From: Hyphochytrium catenoides
Taxonomy: Eukaryota > Sar > Hyphochytriomycetes > Hyphochytriales > Hyphochytriaceae
NCBI GenBank assembly: GCA_900088475.1
Contig: FLMG01001070.1
Location: forward strand, 1-64,000
Length of the DNA: 64,000 nt
Direction of reading: 5' to 3'
The stretch's first letter is position 1, and each line of letters begins with the position of its first letter. The position numbers and the translations under genes were made by a program. A model generated the notes under the pieces. The model saw only the letters and a program-made list of their open reading frames with translations, was not told the DNA's origin and did no database searches. Below are positions 12,428-23,794 of this stretch, in pieces.

Positions 12428-14090
12428 CGGAGAACTAGCGAAGGTAAGGCACGGTGCACCAGGTAGCAAAGAGCGAAGCCATCTCTAACTGAAACTTGAT
12501 TCCTTCATACAGCTACTGTGCCAGATTTGCAGATGAAAGGGGGAGTACTACGATGGGAACTTTTGGCAAGGATCGGGGGGGGGTCCGTGAGGAAAGTCTA
12601 ACACAGCATGGTGTCGAGATTGACCAGTACTCTGAGACCTGTGAAGAAATGCCTTTATTCTTACTCGTCAATACGCGTACGTAGGCACAGAGTGACACAG
12701 CTCAAGAACTAGCCATAGGGACGTGCCAGAGCCACAGGGCTACTCCATAATAGGCCAAGTATAGTTGGCATACACAGTTGACAGACACAATTAGCAGAGC
12801 AACATGCCCTCCTTATGTTCTAGCGAGCAAGGTCATCTGTCCTAGTGATGTGATGAAATCAGCACATCCTTGCCGTCATGCGAAAGCAGGCTTGCAGAGA
12901 TTGAGAGGACCCCAACAAACTCCAATGGTAGCTTATAACTCACCTCGAGTTCTTAAGGAACTCTGAACAAGAGAACTCACTAGGCAGCTTGAGACACAGT
13001 TGCTTTGGAGCTCTAGTGGTGCTCTTGATGATTGCATGGTTCCTGAACGAAGGAGACAGCAGCGAGCAGCGCGTTAAGATAGAGAGCAGCAAGTGCACTT
13101 ATTCCTGCTGCTTCTTGAGGCAAGGTGACGTTTGGGCAGGCACGAGACAGTCTGTGATAAAACAGTAACTGTTCAGACCTCCGGCTGCCCGCTAACGGTC
13201 CTATATTGGTTGTGGAGCAGACTCTGACTGACTGCAGCTGTCATTTTGGCCAGATGATATTTATGATAACAGTCACGAGAACAGTAATGAATGGGAAGAT
13301 TAGTCGTTCTTATTCTGCATCGCTCAGTCCAATTGGGATACAAAATTTTAGGGGCAGGAACCGCCACTTGCACCAGGATTGAAGTCGTAGATTAACCGCC
13401 AAGAGCTTCTCTTCTCTGTAAAGCCAGTTCCCTATGTAGACCCAATAATACGCCGCTTAGGTTGGGCTTTCAAGGCAATACAAAGGATCTGAGTCCATTA
13501 ATCCTCCGCCTTATTAGTTTGTCCTCCACGTATCGAATAGGTACCAGATCCCAACTCGTACTCCGCCAGGGTCTTTGTGAATCCATCTCTCTCTCTCCCT
13601 TTCCCTCCTTCTTCCCTCCTTGTACTTTCGATCTTCTACAAAACAGAACATGGCCTGCCTCTTCCTCTCTCTCTGCTCCTCTGTCTGTCTCGCTCCTGGC
13701 CTGCTGTACGGGAAGAGCCTGTCTCGCTGAGCTTTACAGTCTATCTCGTGCCTTTCTATCTTCCACGTCCCTGTCTCCCCTCCATAAAGGATGATGGTCA
13801 TCTCTACCTCCTCTGTCTCTCCCCCTCCCGTTTCTGAGTACGTATTGTCTACGAAGATGGACCCACAATCATCCATCTCTTACCTCTCTGTCTGTCGCCT
13901 ACCCTGCCCGCCCTTGTCTCTCTACCATTTTTCCCTCAGTGTTCTATGTCCATCCTTTGTCCCTCCTCTCACTGTGCATTCGCCCACCCCGCACTGTCAG
14001 GACATGCCATGCCGCCTTCTTTATCTAGAGTGTGTTACTAGCCCAGCCCTTCTTGATGGAAAGGAGCATCATCATCTTTGGCCCTGGAAC

Positions 14091-14134
<44 letters not shown>

Positions 14135-14792
14135 CTCTCTCTCTCGCTCTCTCGCTCTCTCTCTGTGTCGCTCCTTTTCCTTCCATTCCATTCTCTCCTC
14201 TTTTATTGACTTGCTACTGTCTCTCTTCTCTTGTCTTCTGCTCCTTTTCTCTCATGCCTCTCTCTCTCCTCTTCCTGTCTCTCCCCTCTTTATCCTTCTT
14301 CCTCACACACTCTCTCGTCCCCTTCGCTCTGTCTGTCTCTCCTCTCTTCTCTGTGGCGACTCATCCTCACCTCTTCTGTTCGGCTGGTTGTTCTGCTACA
14401 GCCCTTGTTCATCCTCTTTCCCCACTGCATCTTTCTTTCCCGACAAAGGTATACACAGAGTACAACAGAGTAGCCCGGCTGGCTGGACTTAGAAGCCTGT
14501 TGCAGATCACGCTCTGGCCCAAGTTTTTTCTGCATTCGTCTGGACAAGTGTGCAGTCAAGCAGAAGAAGAGCCAGATCCAAAGAGTCTCGCTGATGACGT
14601 GCATTTTTGAAGATTCATTGCAACCTGAAAGGAAGGACGTTTGAGGAAGCAAGGTTGATAATGGATTAGCAACGAAAAGACTGGTTCGTTGTCCTTTATT
14701 GCTCAGATTAGCGACAGATTCTTCTCCGTCTACCGATCTTAGTATTCTACACGTTCTATCGTCTTCCTAGTGGGCACTGGTCGGTGAAGCTT
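12428..14792. other. 2.4-kb intergenic region with CT microsatellite
   Basis: No coding exon could be supported. The left part (12.4-13.5 kb) is unique sequence without recognisable motifs. From about 13.57 to 14.45 kb the plus strand is strongly pyrimidine-rich, with an almost pure CT run at about 14094-14165. Its Leu/Ser/Pro frames are repeat artefacts. A conventional start for the downstream kinase lies at 14793. Confidence 0.6.
14094..14165. repeat. (CT)n microsatellite
   Basis: CT dinucleotide run of about 70 bases with a few CG interruptions, embedded in a pyrimidine-rich region. It is about 0.63 kb upstream of the Arb2-like/AGC kinase start and in the sense orientation of that gene. 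Confidence 0.95.
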
Positions 14793-17644
14793 ATGGCGGG
14801 CCAAAGGTAAGAACTGAAGATTGATAGTGTAGGGCAACTTATGGCGTCTGCTATCCATTCTAACGGCAAGGTTGTCACTCTGCTGTAGGCAAGGATCCTA
14901 CAAACTCAGTGCAAAGGGATCCAATGCAGAGAGCTTTAAATCTGCTCACAGCACACAAAGCCCTGCGCTAGTCTCGTCCTTACCTAGCCACAACCCGTCC
15001 CTCGTTGGCGCTTCGGAGTCAAGCGCGCCGGACTCTCCCGGAGTGAATCATGACACACAGATCCCAGTAACAGGAATCAAGAAAGAAAGCTCTGAAGCTG
15101 TGTTGAATGAGCCGGAAGGTGAGGAGAGAAGGTTTAGCCAAGAAAGGAGGCCGGCGACATCCGAGAAGGCAGTCTTGAGGATAGTGGAAGGGGAGAAGGA
15201 TAGAGAACAGACCAGCACGTTCAGTGCGTCCACCTATCATGAGACGATCGGAACAGACTATGGCAAGTCGACTGCAGTCTTTACCGAGGATGACACCGGC
15301 AGCGTGGAGAACGACGGGCAGCCGAAGAAGCAAGTGATAGGTAGGCAATAGAAGACCACTTCAACTGCACAATCTCTCTTTGGTGTCACAGTCCTTTGGT
15401 ACTGGCATGTCTCTGTCCGAATCCTCACATAATATCGTCTGTTGTCGTCAGTTGGACGGTGTACAACTGAGAATCATGTCTCCTTCTTTGCATCCTCTGT
15501 ACTATTTCTTCTCCGTTGTCCTCGCCACCTGACGGATCTCTATCTTTTTTCTCTACGCCGCCTCTGCCCCGCCAATGCGTTCAAGTCTAACGTCGTCTTA
15601 ACCTTAATTGCTTCCTCCACGTTCTCTATGTAAAGCAGAAGAAGAATCAGAGAAAGAGAGTCACGAGTTTGATCACCCTACGTTATACTTGGATGACCAT
15701 GGCGTTCTGCGCCATAAGAACTCTGACACGACGGTGACGGATGTGGAATTCTACTCGTTGGGCGAGGAGCTCTTGCACTCGCTAGAGGAGCATGTAGAGA
15801 GCAAGATGATGCGCCAGTTTGGCCTTAAGTGCTTTTACATGCCTTCGAAGGAGGCATCTCTACACTCCACACTCTTTGTCTCTGAGGACTACCAGCGATG
15901 CGATAAAGTTGTGGTCTTCGTCGGTGCATGCCGTGGTGCACGACCTGGTGTATGGAGTCGAAGTGTACTCGTTCGACTGGGTATCCAGAAGGGCTCTATG
16001 CTACCGTACTTTGCGGTTGCCCAGAGTCAGAACTACGGGATCGTAGTGCTGAATCCTAGCAACACAAGCACGCTGACGACGGACCCGGTGACGGGTGAAA
16101 AGGTTAAGAGGCTTATACCATGCTCTTCAACTCCTGAAGAGCATATGGTATCAGCTTGGGACTATTGCCTCGCTGACACCCATGCGAGCAAGATCTCCTT
16201 TGTCTGCTATGCCTACGGGGGGCTGCTGACCAAGCATCTGCTAAGAGAGAGGCTGCCGGAGATTTTCCCCCGCTTCAACGGCGCTGTCTTTATTGAGTCA
16301 AACATTTCTGTCCTGGACACTGATCCCAATGCCCTCCAGAGTATGCTGCTGCAACAGTGCATTCGGTGGGAATCTTCATATGAGCCGTTTGGCTCACTGA
16401 TTTCCAACGATCCCAATGCCTGCGTCATCCTCTCTGCAGCAAAGAAGCCAAGCGACCATTCTAACTCGGGCTACCTGGTGGACAGACTTCTGTTTCAGTC
16501 CTTCAACTTCTTAGAATATGGCAATGCCACCGTGTTTGCCACAGAGCTCGCTAGGCGGCTGCGGTCCACAAGAACAAAGAGTGCCCCGGACAATGCGGAT
16601 GTCCATATTACCCATCGACAGTTCGATAAGCTGACTGTCGAAGACTTTGAGTTGCTGAAGGTGATAGGCAAGGGTGCATTCGGGAAAGTGATGTTGGTCA
16701 GGAAGAAAGAAGGTGCGAACGTCGGAGAGATCTTCGCCCTGAAGGTGCTGAAGAAAGCTGCAGTGTTCGCAAAGAAGCAGGTCGACCACACGATAACGGA
16801 GAGAAGAATCTTGAAGGAGATCAAGCATCCATTCATTGTCGACCTTCGCTTTGCCTTTCAGACAGACGAGAAGCTCTACATTGTAATGGACTATTACCCT
16901 GGAGGCTCTCTCTTCTTCCATTTGAGGAAATGCCAGAGATTTAGTGAGGGCAGGGCCCGTTTCTATGCGGCAGAGCTGCTGCTCGCTCTCCATCACCTGC
17001 ACAAATATAACATTGCCTATCGGGATCTCAAGCTTGAGAACATACTAATGGATGCTGAGGGCCATGTGGCACTGACGGACTTCGGCTTATCGAAGGAGAA
17101 CGTAGAGGTGCCTGACAGCGTTAAGACTTTCTGCGGTACAGCAGAATACATTGCTCCGGAGCTACTCAGGGGCCAGGGTTATGGCAAAGCTGTTGATTGG
17201 TGGGGCTTCGGCATCTTGGTCTACGAGATGATTGCGGGCCGGACACCATTCTATGACAAGAACAGGAAGCGCATGTTTCACTTCATCCTTCACCGGGAAG
17301 TCGCCTTTCCGCCCTTCTTCTCTGAAAATGCGAAGTCTCTTCTCGTAGGGCTTCTGAAGAAGAGTCCTTCAGAGAGACTGGGTTTTAAGGGCTGGGAGGA
17401 GATCATAGATCATCCCTTCTTTGCAGAGATCGACTTTGATGCGTTGATGAACAAGCAGGTGACGCCGCCGTTCAAGCCACGGGTGGCCGATGAGATGGAT
17501 ACAGGCAACGTAGCAACAGTCTTCACGCGCGAAGTCCCTCAGGACACGCCGGTGCCTAGAGGTCAGATGGACGCTAAGCAAGCCAAGGCTTTTGAGGGCT
17601 TCACCTACATTCCTGACAGTCAGCTGAATGTGCCAGGAGCCTAG
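14793..17644 (+). CDS. Arb2/FAM172-like domain fused to AGC protein kinase, 3 exons
   Basis: Exons 14793-14806, 14889-15340 and 15639-17644 give 2472 nt, exactly 823 aa. Residues 1-160 are Ser/Glu-rich and disordered-looking. Residues about 165-470 match the Arb2/FAM172 alpha/beta-hydrolase domain: PTLYLDDHGVLRH, then GVWSRS, GSMLPYFAVA, YGIVVLNPS, STPEEHMVSAWDY and CYAYGG. The last is the nucleophile elbow, where FAM172A has HSYGG; here the serine is alanine, so hydrolase activity is probably lost. Residues about 490-750 are an AGC kinase: GKGAFGKV, FALKVLKK, AYRDLKLENIL, DFGLS and TFCGTAEYIAPE with a T-loop threonine. The C-tail has a turn motif (QDTPVP) and a hydrophobic motif (FEGFTYIP) as in S6K/SGK/Akt. 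All kinase catalytic residues are present. No PH or C2 domain is seen; the Arb2-like module occupies the regulatory position. The fusion lies inside one 2-kb exon, so it is not a splicing artefact. Confidence 0.95.
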
Positions 17645-18915
17645 AAACACCACTCAGATTCCCGCATCGTATCGTCGTCCAGTGTCCCCTCTCTCATCTC
17701 TGTTAATAGCCTCCCTCTCACTTTCTTCTTTCTCATTCGGTACATTACGTCCAGAGCCACAGATCTGCTGTGCATCCCTGTTCTCTTCCTTTTACTTTAA
17801 CTTTGTCTGAACTTCTTCGTACATAAGGTATGTGCATAGCTTTCGTCCTCCTATGCTGTCATGGGTCGCAGGCAGTAGGGTGACACGATGCTAGTCTTAA
17901 CCTTAATCGTTCGCTCTCTTTGTTAGTGTCCAGCTTCCACCGGATGCCCAGAGAAGCATTTGGCACAGTGCTAGGACCACATAATAAATGAAAGAATAAC
18001 CTCTTTTCTCTTTCTTTTTGAACTGAGAGGGGTGAGGAGGCAGCTGCATGGCTCTCTCTCCAGCCTACCTAGTGGGCCATTTGAGAGCGTCCTCTTTCCG
18101 GATTGGCACCCTACGTAGTGATACCTGGCTGGGGTAACTCGTCAGAATGCGACACTAGGGTAGCCGCGGAGGCTTCCGAAGAGAGGCAGCAAAGATTGGG
18201 CCCAGGATATCATTGAATTATAGCAGTCTGGATGATGAATGATGAAAAACCGAGGGAGCGGTGCACCCAGATGAGGAATTGTCTAAACGCCACGATCACC
18301 AAAGTATAAGAAACTCTCTGGGGATACAAGCACAAGCGGCGAGGCTCGCCCTCTTCTTCCTCTCCCTGAGACGCTAGCAGCAGCTCTAGCAGCGTCTTCA
18401 AGAGTTCAAGAGGCAGCTCATCAGCTGTGAACGGTGAGAGGAGGTGCGAAGCAGCGGCAGCAGAGGCATCGTTAGCAAGCTTCAATTTCAACCATAAATA
18501 TACGTATTAAGTCACCATGTCAATAAATCAGCAGATGTTCATCATAGCTCATACTCGGTTCCTCTCGTGCTACTCTGTATTTTTTATAATAAAGTGTAAT
18601 ACAATCTTCAGTGGCTCCCGATATCGTCGCCTTTGGGCTTACACTTTTCTGCCTCCCACGGTCATCAGCATGCATCGGACGAGAGCTGGTGAGAAGCTAT
18701 TGAGCAGGAGGAACAGCCGAGCTTGACGCTCTTTGTCTCTCCCAGAGCCTCCGCCTTTTCATTTAAGCAACATCCATATACAAGCTGCACCATGCTAGCA
18801 TCCACTGTTCTCAACCGGTATTTCTCCGTCCCTTTTCTCCTTTTTACCCGCGTAGCAAGCAACATCAATTTGACCCATCGCTGTTGAGAGCAGCGCGTGA
18901 CTCGGAAGAGCTGGG
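17645..18915. other. Intergenic region, nothing convincing
   Basis: About 1.3 kb between the kinase and the RPA-like gene. A minus-strand open frame at 18210-18491 is rich in Leu, Ala and Glu but has no ATG at its start, no family resemblance and no obvious partner exons, so it was not called. No repeats were seen. Confidence 0.5.
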
Positions 18916-20339
18916 ATGGCTGCCATGGCAGGAAACAATGGCGTTGTCATTCAGACCATTGGTCCGGCGGTCATTGTTTGGGGCGACTTCTATAATATTA
19001 TGTGCGTAGTGAAGGTTGCCATGCTCTGGCGGTGCCCCTGCCCCCGCCTCGTTCTTCAGCCTTCGAATATGGCTAAGTCTGACGCTCCGCCCTTTATCTC
19101 CGTCTGAATGGCAGTCACTTGGAGTGTGCGGCTTGCGGCAAAAGGAGGTCCTGTCCTTGGTATGGAACCTCAATGAGAGGCATAACTCCGTGCCCTTTAC
19201 CCAGCAAGGGTCTGGGTCCTGGAGGTGGTGTAAGGTAAGTCTCAGCCCTGATGTGAGGACAGGTCTAGGTGCTCCCAGTGAAAGCTCATTCCATAACTAA
19301 CTTCCCCCTAATCCATGATCCACCTCAACGTAGTGGTGAGCAGCAGGAAGCGTGTAACAGCTGTGGACACGGCGTAATGTATCCGAAGTACCGGTTAAAT
19401 GTGAGGGTCATCCTTAACTTCCTTGCACTGCGCTAGGTTATTAATCAAGGGCTCTGCAGGTAAAGTTTGCAGTAGGGGATAACTGCTTTGATGCTCTGGC
19501 CTTTGATGAGGTGGTGGAGTACTTCTTCGGCTGCTCAGCATGGCGCTTCTATGAGGTAATTCCTAAGTGAGAAGACAGAAGCTGAGGGCGGTGAAGTATT
19601 TCTTACCTCTGTGACTCTCCCCTGTCCATGTCTCTTCTGTACGACTGGGTGTCTCTTCTTTCTCTTTGTTTATCTCCCGCTTAGTCTCTCTCTTGTCAGG
19701 TATGACCCGTCTTTCGGCCCTACTGACTGTCACAGTAGCTCAGTTGGACGTACTGCCATTCTTCATGACAAGGCCCTGACGCTAACCTCTTCAACAGCTC
19801 AGAAAACAAGAAGAGCACCTTGTTCGCCGCGTGAAGGACTTGGTTGAAGATGTGTACTGTGACCTGGTGTTAAAGGTAAGGGGCCGGTCCCTTTCCTTCT
19901 GGTGCCATTGAGCACTCTTTGTAGCATGCGATGTCTTCTTGAGTAACTGAGCACTATAAGCCCATCGCCAATCTCAATCTCAGTCGGTCTTGGATTGTGT
20001 CTCCCATCTTTGTCTCACCTTGTTAGATAGATTAGCCGCCTTCACGACTTAGTGCTTTGCGGCTAGCACTCATTCCGCTCGATCTCAGTTCCGGCCGCAA
20101 GGCAAAGCTACTGCCAAATCCCACTATCAGACACAGGTGAGATGTGCTGTTATTGTAGGTCATAGACTGGCGTGACGTTGCTGTGTTATGAGTTGGCTCA
20201 TCTTTTCCCTCGCATTCTTCGTTCCCCATGACCTTAGCTCAAGAAAGATCCCATCATTGTGGATATAAAGCCTCTACAGAAGAGTTATCCCAAGGGCAAG
20301 ATTGTGGCGACTGTACTAGGAAGAGACGGCTTATCATAG
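18916..20339 (+). CDS. Short RPA1 (replication protein A large subunit) C-terminal-domain-like protein, 7 exons
   Basis: Exons 18916-19001, 19115-19234, 19334-19400, 19460-19555, 19798-19875, 20089-20136 and 20238-20339 join to 597 nt (198 aa) without a frame break. The order matches the DNA-binding domain C of RPA1: a Cys pair (LECAACGKRR), a second pair (CNSCGHGVMYPKYRLN), then VGDNCFDALAFDEVVEYFFG (like the AFDDVGQTILG region of yeast Rfa1). A helix with LRKQEEHLVRRVKDL follows, then a final beta segment ending VDIKPL. In RPA this domain carries the zinc ribbon and the trimerisation helix that contacts RPA2/RPA3. Only domain C is visible; the N, A and B OB-folds are missing upstream. It may therefore be a stand-alone paralogue or the tail of a larger gene whose first exons were not recognised. 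Family call moderate, exon chain good. Confidence 0.62.
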
Positions 20340-20632
20340 GATATAGTCCCTCCAAAGTAAGTCCAGGACATTGACATTAGATGTTGTCTTTGAGCATATT
20401 CAATATATACCAGAGGAGTCTACTGGGAATCAGAGGCTAACTGTGCTCTGAACATAGGTTAAACCATCCGCCTTTCTTGAAGCTCTGACTAAACTCTTTG
20501 ATGAGGAGCTTGGAGCAAGCGGAACAAGCCCTGTTTGGCCTTCTGTGGAGCTTTGGACAGTTTTAGATGCAGCACCCGTGATTGCACCCGTCGTCACACT
20601 TCCCTCGCTTCTTCGAGACTTCCATTCTCTCC

Positions 20633-22366
20633 TCAGCTAAGGACTTCATGTTGCTCTCTTGCTTCTTCGGCTAGAGCAGACTTCGCGAAGTTCTTCACAG
20701 CCCGAAGCTGGAGCTCTTCCCTATTTAGTGGACGATCTCCATCATCCACCTCCGACTCATCTCCAGAATTGAGATCTTCAGCGGCCGGTGCAGACACTTG
20801 TAGCGGACCTAGGAGTGGAGATTGCTCTTGCTCCACTATCGTGGATCGGACAATGTCATCTATTGTCCTGTCATCGCCTTCGGGCCTTGAGAAGTCTGTG
20901 AGTTTCTGTTCAATGATCTCTAAGCACTGCATAAGGTTAGAGGCCGTAGTTCCTTGCACAGGCATCTCTTCCGGAGATCCAGTCGCATCTAAGCGGTTAA
21001 AGATACTCTGTATGCCACCCTTGAGTACATTCAGCTCTTCCATCGACTCTTCATACTTCTTCTGATACTCGACTATGTGCACCTCGGCAGCGAGATACTT
21101 AGCGTCCAGCGTGCGAAGTAGCTTCTTACGCTGGGCATCAGTGTTAAAGTCTTGGCCCTTTAGATGCTCCAGTTCTGACTTCCTTTCTATAAGACGAAGC
21201 TCGACCCGTGCGATTTCAGAGTTGAGATTGTTCACATACTTATACAACGAGAAAATCTTGTCCTCCCCTTCAAGAAATTGGTCGATCTAGAGAGTGGAAG
21301 CGTTATAGAAAGTCCATTCGCGGAAGAACAAAGTTAGAAGAAGCTGAGTGGTACCAGGTAGAGACCGAACGAAGAAGAAAGGCAGCAAGAGCAGTTAGGT
21401 TTAGACCCACGAAGAGACATGGGGCTGCTGCAGTACACTTGGAGGAGTAGTAAACGTGAGAGAGTGTCCTACCAGACTATCAACATCCAGCACACCGTCG
21501 GCATTTCTCAACATCTTTAGTTGATTCTCGTACTGCTGGAGCTTCTCGCTTGTCAGCTTGGTCTTAGATTTCTCGTTGAGAAACTCCCATTGTGACCTAA
21601 TGACTCTTTTTTTGATCTTATCCTCTTGCTCTACGCTCAGAATGCCCACAGGATTGGCCAGGCTTTCCTGAGACACTGCTCCTTCAACGCCTTCCTGAGC
21701 CCTTTGGAGCTTTTTCTTCTCATCGGATACCGCCTGACCCAGTCTGTCCCATTCCGTGCGGAAGTGTTCCCTTCTTAGCTTGGCTTGCTCATGGAGGGAG
21801 CGAAGTTTAGCGTGACATTGGTCTCTCTCATCAAGCGCGGCTCTGGTATCTCGGAAGGACTGTGCGATCTCTTTCTTCATCTCATGGATCTGTCGTTCCA
21901 GATTGCGATATATCTTGTCAAAGCAAGCTCTGTCTCGTCTGTAGCTGTTGATCTGCTCTCTCACGAAGTTATTCTCACTAATTGTCTTGTTTAGCTTCAT
22001 CAGTGCCTTGTCAACCCGCTGATGGATTAGCTTTGACTGCTTCGACAGCAGAAGGTCGTTCTCCTTGAAAGCATTAATGCCTCCTCCTACTTCTTTTCTC
22101 TCCTCTTCTACCCGGGTCTGCAGCATGCGAAGCCTTGCCTGAGTTTGCTGAACCTTCTTTTTCTCCGCATCACGCTTCCTGGCATAGACGGCCAATTGGT
22201 CCTCTAACTGCTTTAGTACTTCCGCTGCAGCGAAGGTTTGGTTGGGTTTCACGCTCTGAACACGATTCACTAGCTCAATTCGGAGCTCCTCCGTCTCCTC
22301 CTTGAACTTTTCAACTACTTGGTGCTGCTCCTGCAAAGACCTGGGCAAGCGCTTGAGGACAGGCAT
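20633..22366 (-). CDS. Outer dynein arm docking complex coiled-coil protein (ODA1/CCDC63/CCDC114-like), 2 exons
   Basis: Exons 22366-21473 and 21286-20633 give 1548 nt (515 aa), phase-0 junction. The protein is coiled coil almost throughout. Around residues 130-240 it has NFVREQINSYRRDRACFDK, IYRNLERQIHEMKKEI and a Phe/Glu/Trp segment (FRTEWDRLG). This matches the diagnostic core of Chlamydomonas DCC2/ODA1 and animal CCDC63/CCDC114 (ODAD1), which anchor outer dynein arms to axonemal doublets. Exon 2 continues with FLEGEDKIFSLYKYVNNLNSEI, also family-typical, and ends in an acidic, disordered tail. The start ATG is at 22366. It implies motile cilia or flagella with outer arms. It is convergent with the RPA-like gene, with stops about 290 bp apart. 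Confidence 0.85.
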
Positions 22367-22985
22367 GGTGTCTGACTTCGTTATCCGCCCTCTGTCCGAG
22401 TTCGTTATGCTTCTCTCTCCTCTTCAAGGTAGATACTTGCTAAAGGGAGATTTAGTGAGACGCCCCTCCTCCCTGCCCACTGCGTACAACCCAGCCACTG
22501 ATGGGTTTGCCTGGAAAGGGCGTAGCTAGGCCTTAAGTGCGACCAAAACCGGCATCTTTATAAGACTCTAGTGACGGTATGAATGGCGGTGGTCAACGCT
22601 CCATGTTATGTGGTGTTTAGAGCGGTGATTGACATTCAGCTTGAGTAGGCTTCCGAGGCCTTCCAAGATCTGCTTTCTCTTTCCGCTACGTTGAAGAGTC
22701 CATCCAAGCAAGCAGGCAAATACAACGATGGTACGTTGTCACCCTCACAAGGTCTAGCGTTACCCTTGTCTCGTCCTCCTGGAATCTTCCACTTCACCGT
22801 TCCGATTCTTGCTCCTTGCAGCGATACAAGTTCTCTTCCTCCTTCAAGTCTTTCCTTCCTCCGTCTCTCCTCTTTAGCTCCAACTCATGGAGCCTCTCTG
22901 TCTTTGTCATGCTGTGCCAGGATGGTGGTGGATCTCCCACGGACATTTCCCCCCTCTCTCTTCCGCTCTGTTTATCAGTGTCTGT

Positions 22986-23024
<39 letters not shown>

Positions 23025-23794
23025 GTCTGTCCCCCTCTCTGTCTCTATCTCTATCTCTCTTTATTCTCCCTTCCTCTGCTCTGAGGAACCGAGGGGCCGA
23101 GGGTCACAGGGAGCGAAGCGGCAACAGAGAGCTTCTGACGCTTTCGACCTTGTAACGCTAAAGAAAGGCATCCAACGCAGTAGTAATGCAACAAAGATGG
23201 TGGTCTCATTGTGGGCTAACCCAGACATTTACCTGTAGTAATAATAGTACAGGGCAGAACTACCGTTTTGACTGAACCTCGATAACTGACCAGCTACTGC
23301 CTATGATTACTGATTTGAAGGAGACGTTAGCGGAAGGCCCATTGAGTTTGGTTGAGAGTTTGTGAGTTGTGAGTGTGAAGGGAGGAGGATAATTAAAGAG
23401 GAAGAGCGAGNNNNNNNNNNNNNNNNNNNNNNNGAGAGAGAGAGAGAGAGAGAGAGAAAGAAAGGGGCAAACGGGGAAAGACAGAGCAGGAAAAGATAGA
23501 GGGGAAAGGAGCATCATGTCATTCCAAGAGCAACAGAGATGAATGGATCCGTTGAAGGTTGAAGACACACAGACTTCGACGTCCAGCTTATTAGCTTGCT
23601 CGCACTACCAGCCAGGCAGAAAGGAGTCTTCACTGCGAAGTCCAGCAGGCTTTCATAGTCCAACTCTGCAAACCTGCAGCATTCCATGGCTTAGAGAGAG
23701 CGATTTCACCACGTTAGCTTGCCATACGCTCTCCCTCTTAGGAGAGACATCCTAGCTCTTTTCTCCTTCGCGAGCTGACCCTCTGGCGGAGAAG
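22367..23794. other. Divergent intergenic region with CT/GA repeats and a gap
   Basis: About 1.4 kb between the starts of the docking protein (-) and the HDAC homologue (+). It contains pyrimidine-rich sequence at about 22.84-23.07 kb with TCTG and CT repeats (densest at 22986-23060), the 23-base N gap at 23411-23433 and a GA run right after it. No coding exon is recognised. Confidence 0.6.
23411..23433. other. Assembly gap (23 N) at a GA repeat
   Basis: Twenty-three undetermined bases, bounded on the right by a GA dinucleotide run to about 23458. The repeat is the likely cause of the gap, so the true length is uncertain. Confidence 0.98.

Noticed and set aside
13462-14652. Long Ser/Leu/Pro frames on the plus strand
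   Set aside because: They lie wholly in the pyrimidine-rich block and CT microsatellite.
18210-18491. Minus-strand 93-codon frame with Leu-rich helices
   Set aside because: Begins with TTG rather than ATG, no homology recognised and no partner exons; could be real but cannot be supported.
18916-19107. Initial idea that this exon starts a vacuolar ATPase subunit A
   Set aside because: Downstream exons (CNSCGHG, VVEYFFG, VDIKPL) fit RPA1 domain C, not an ATPase; no P-loop is present.
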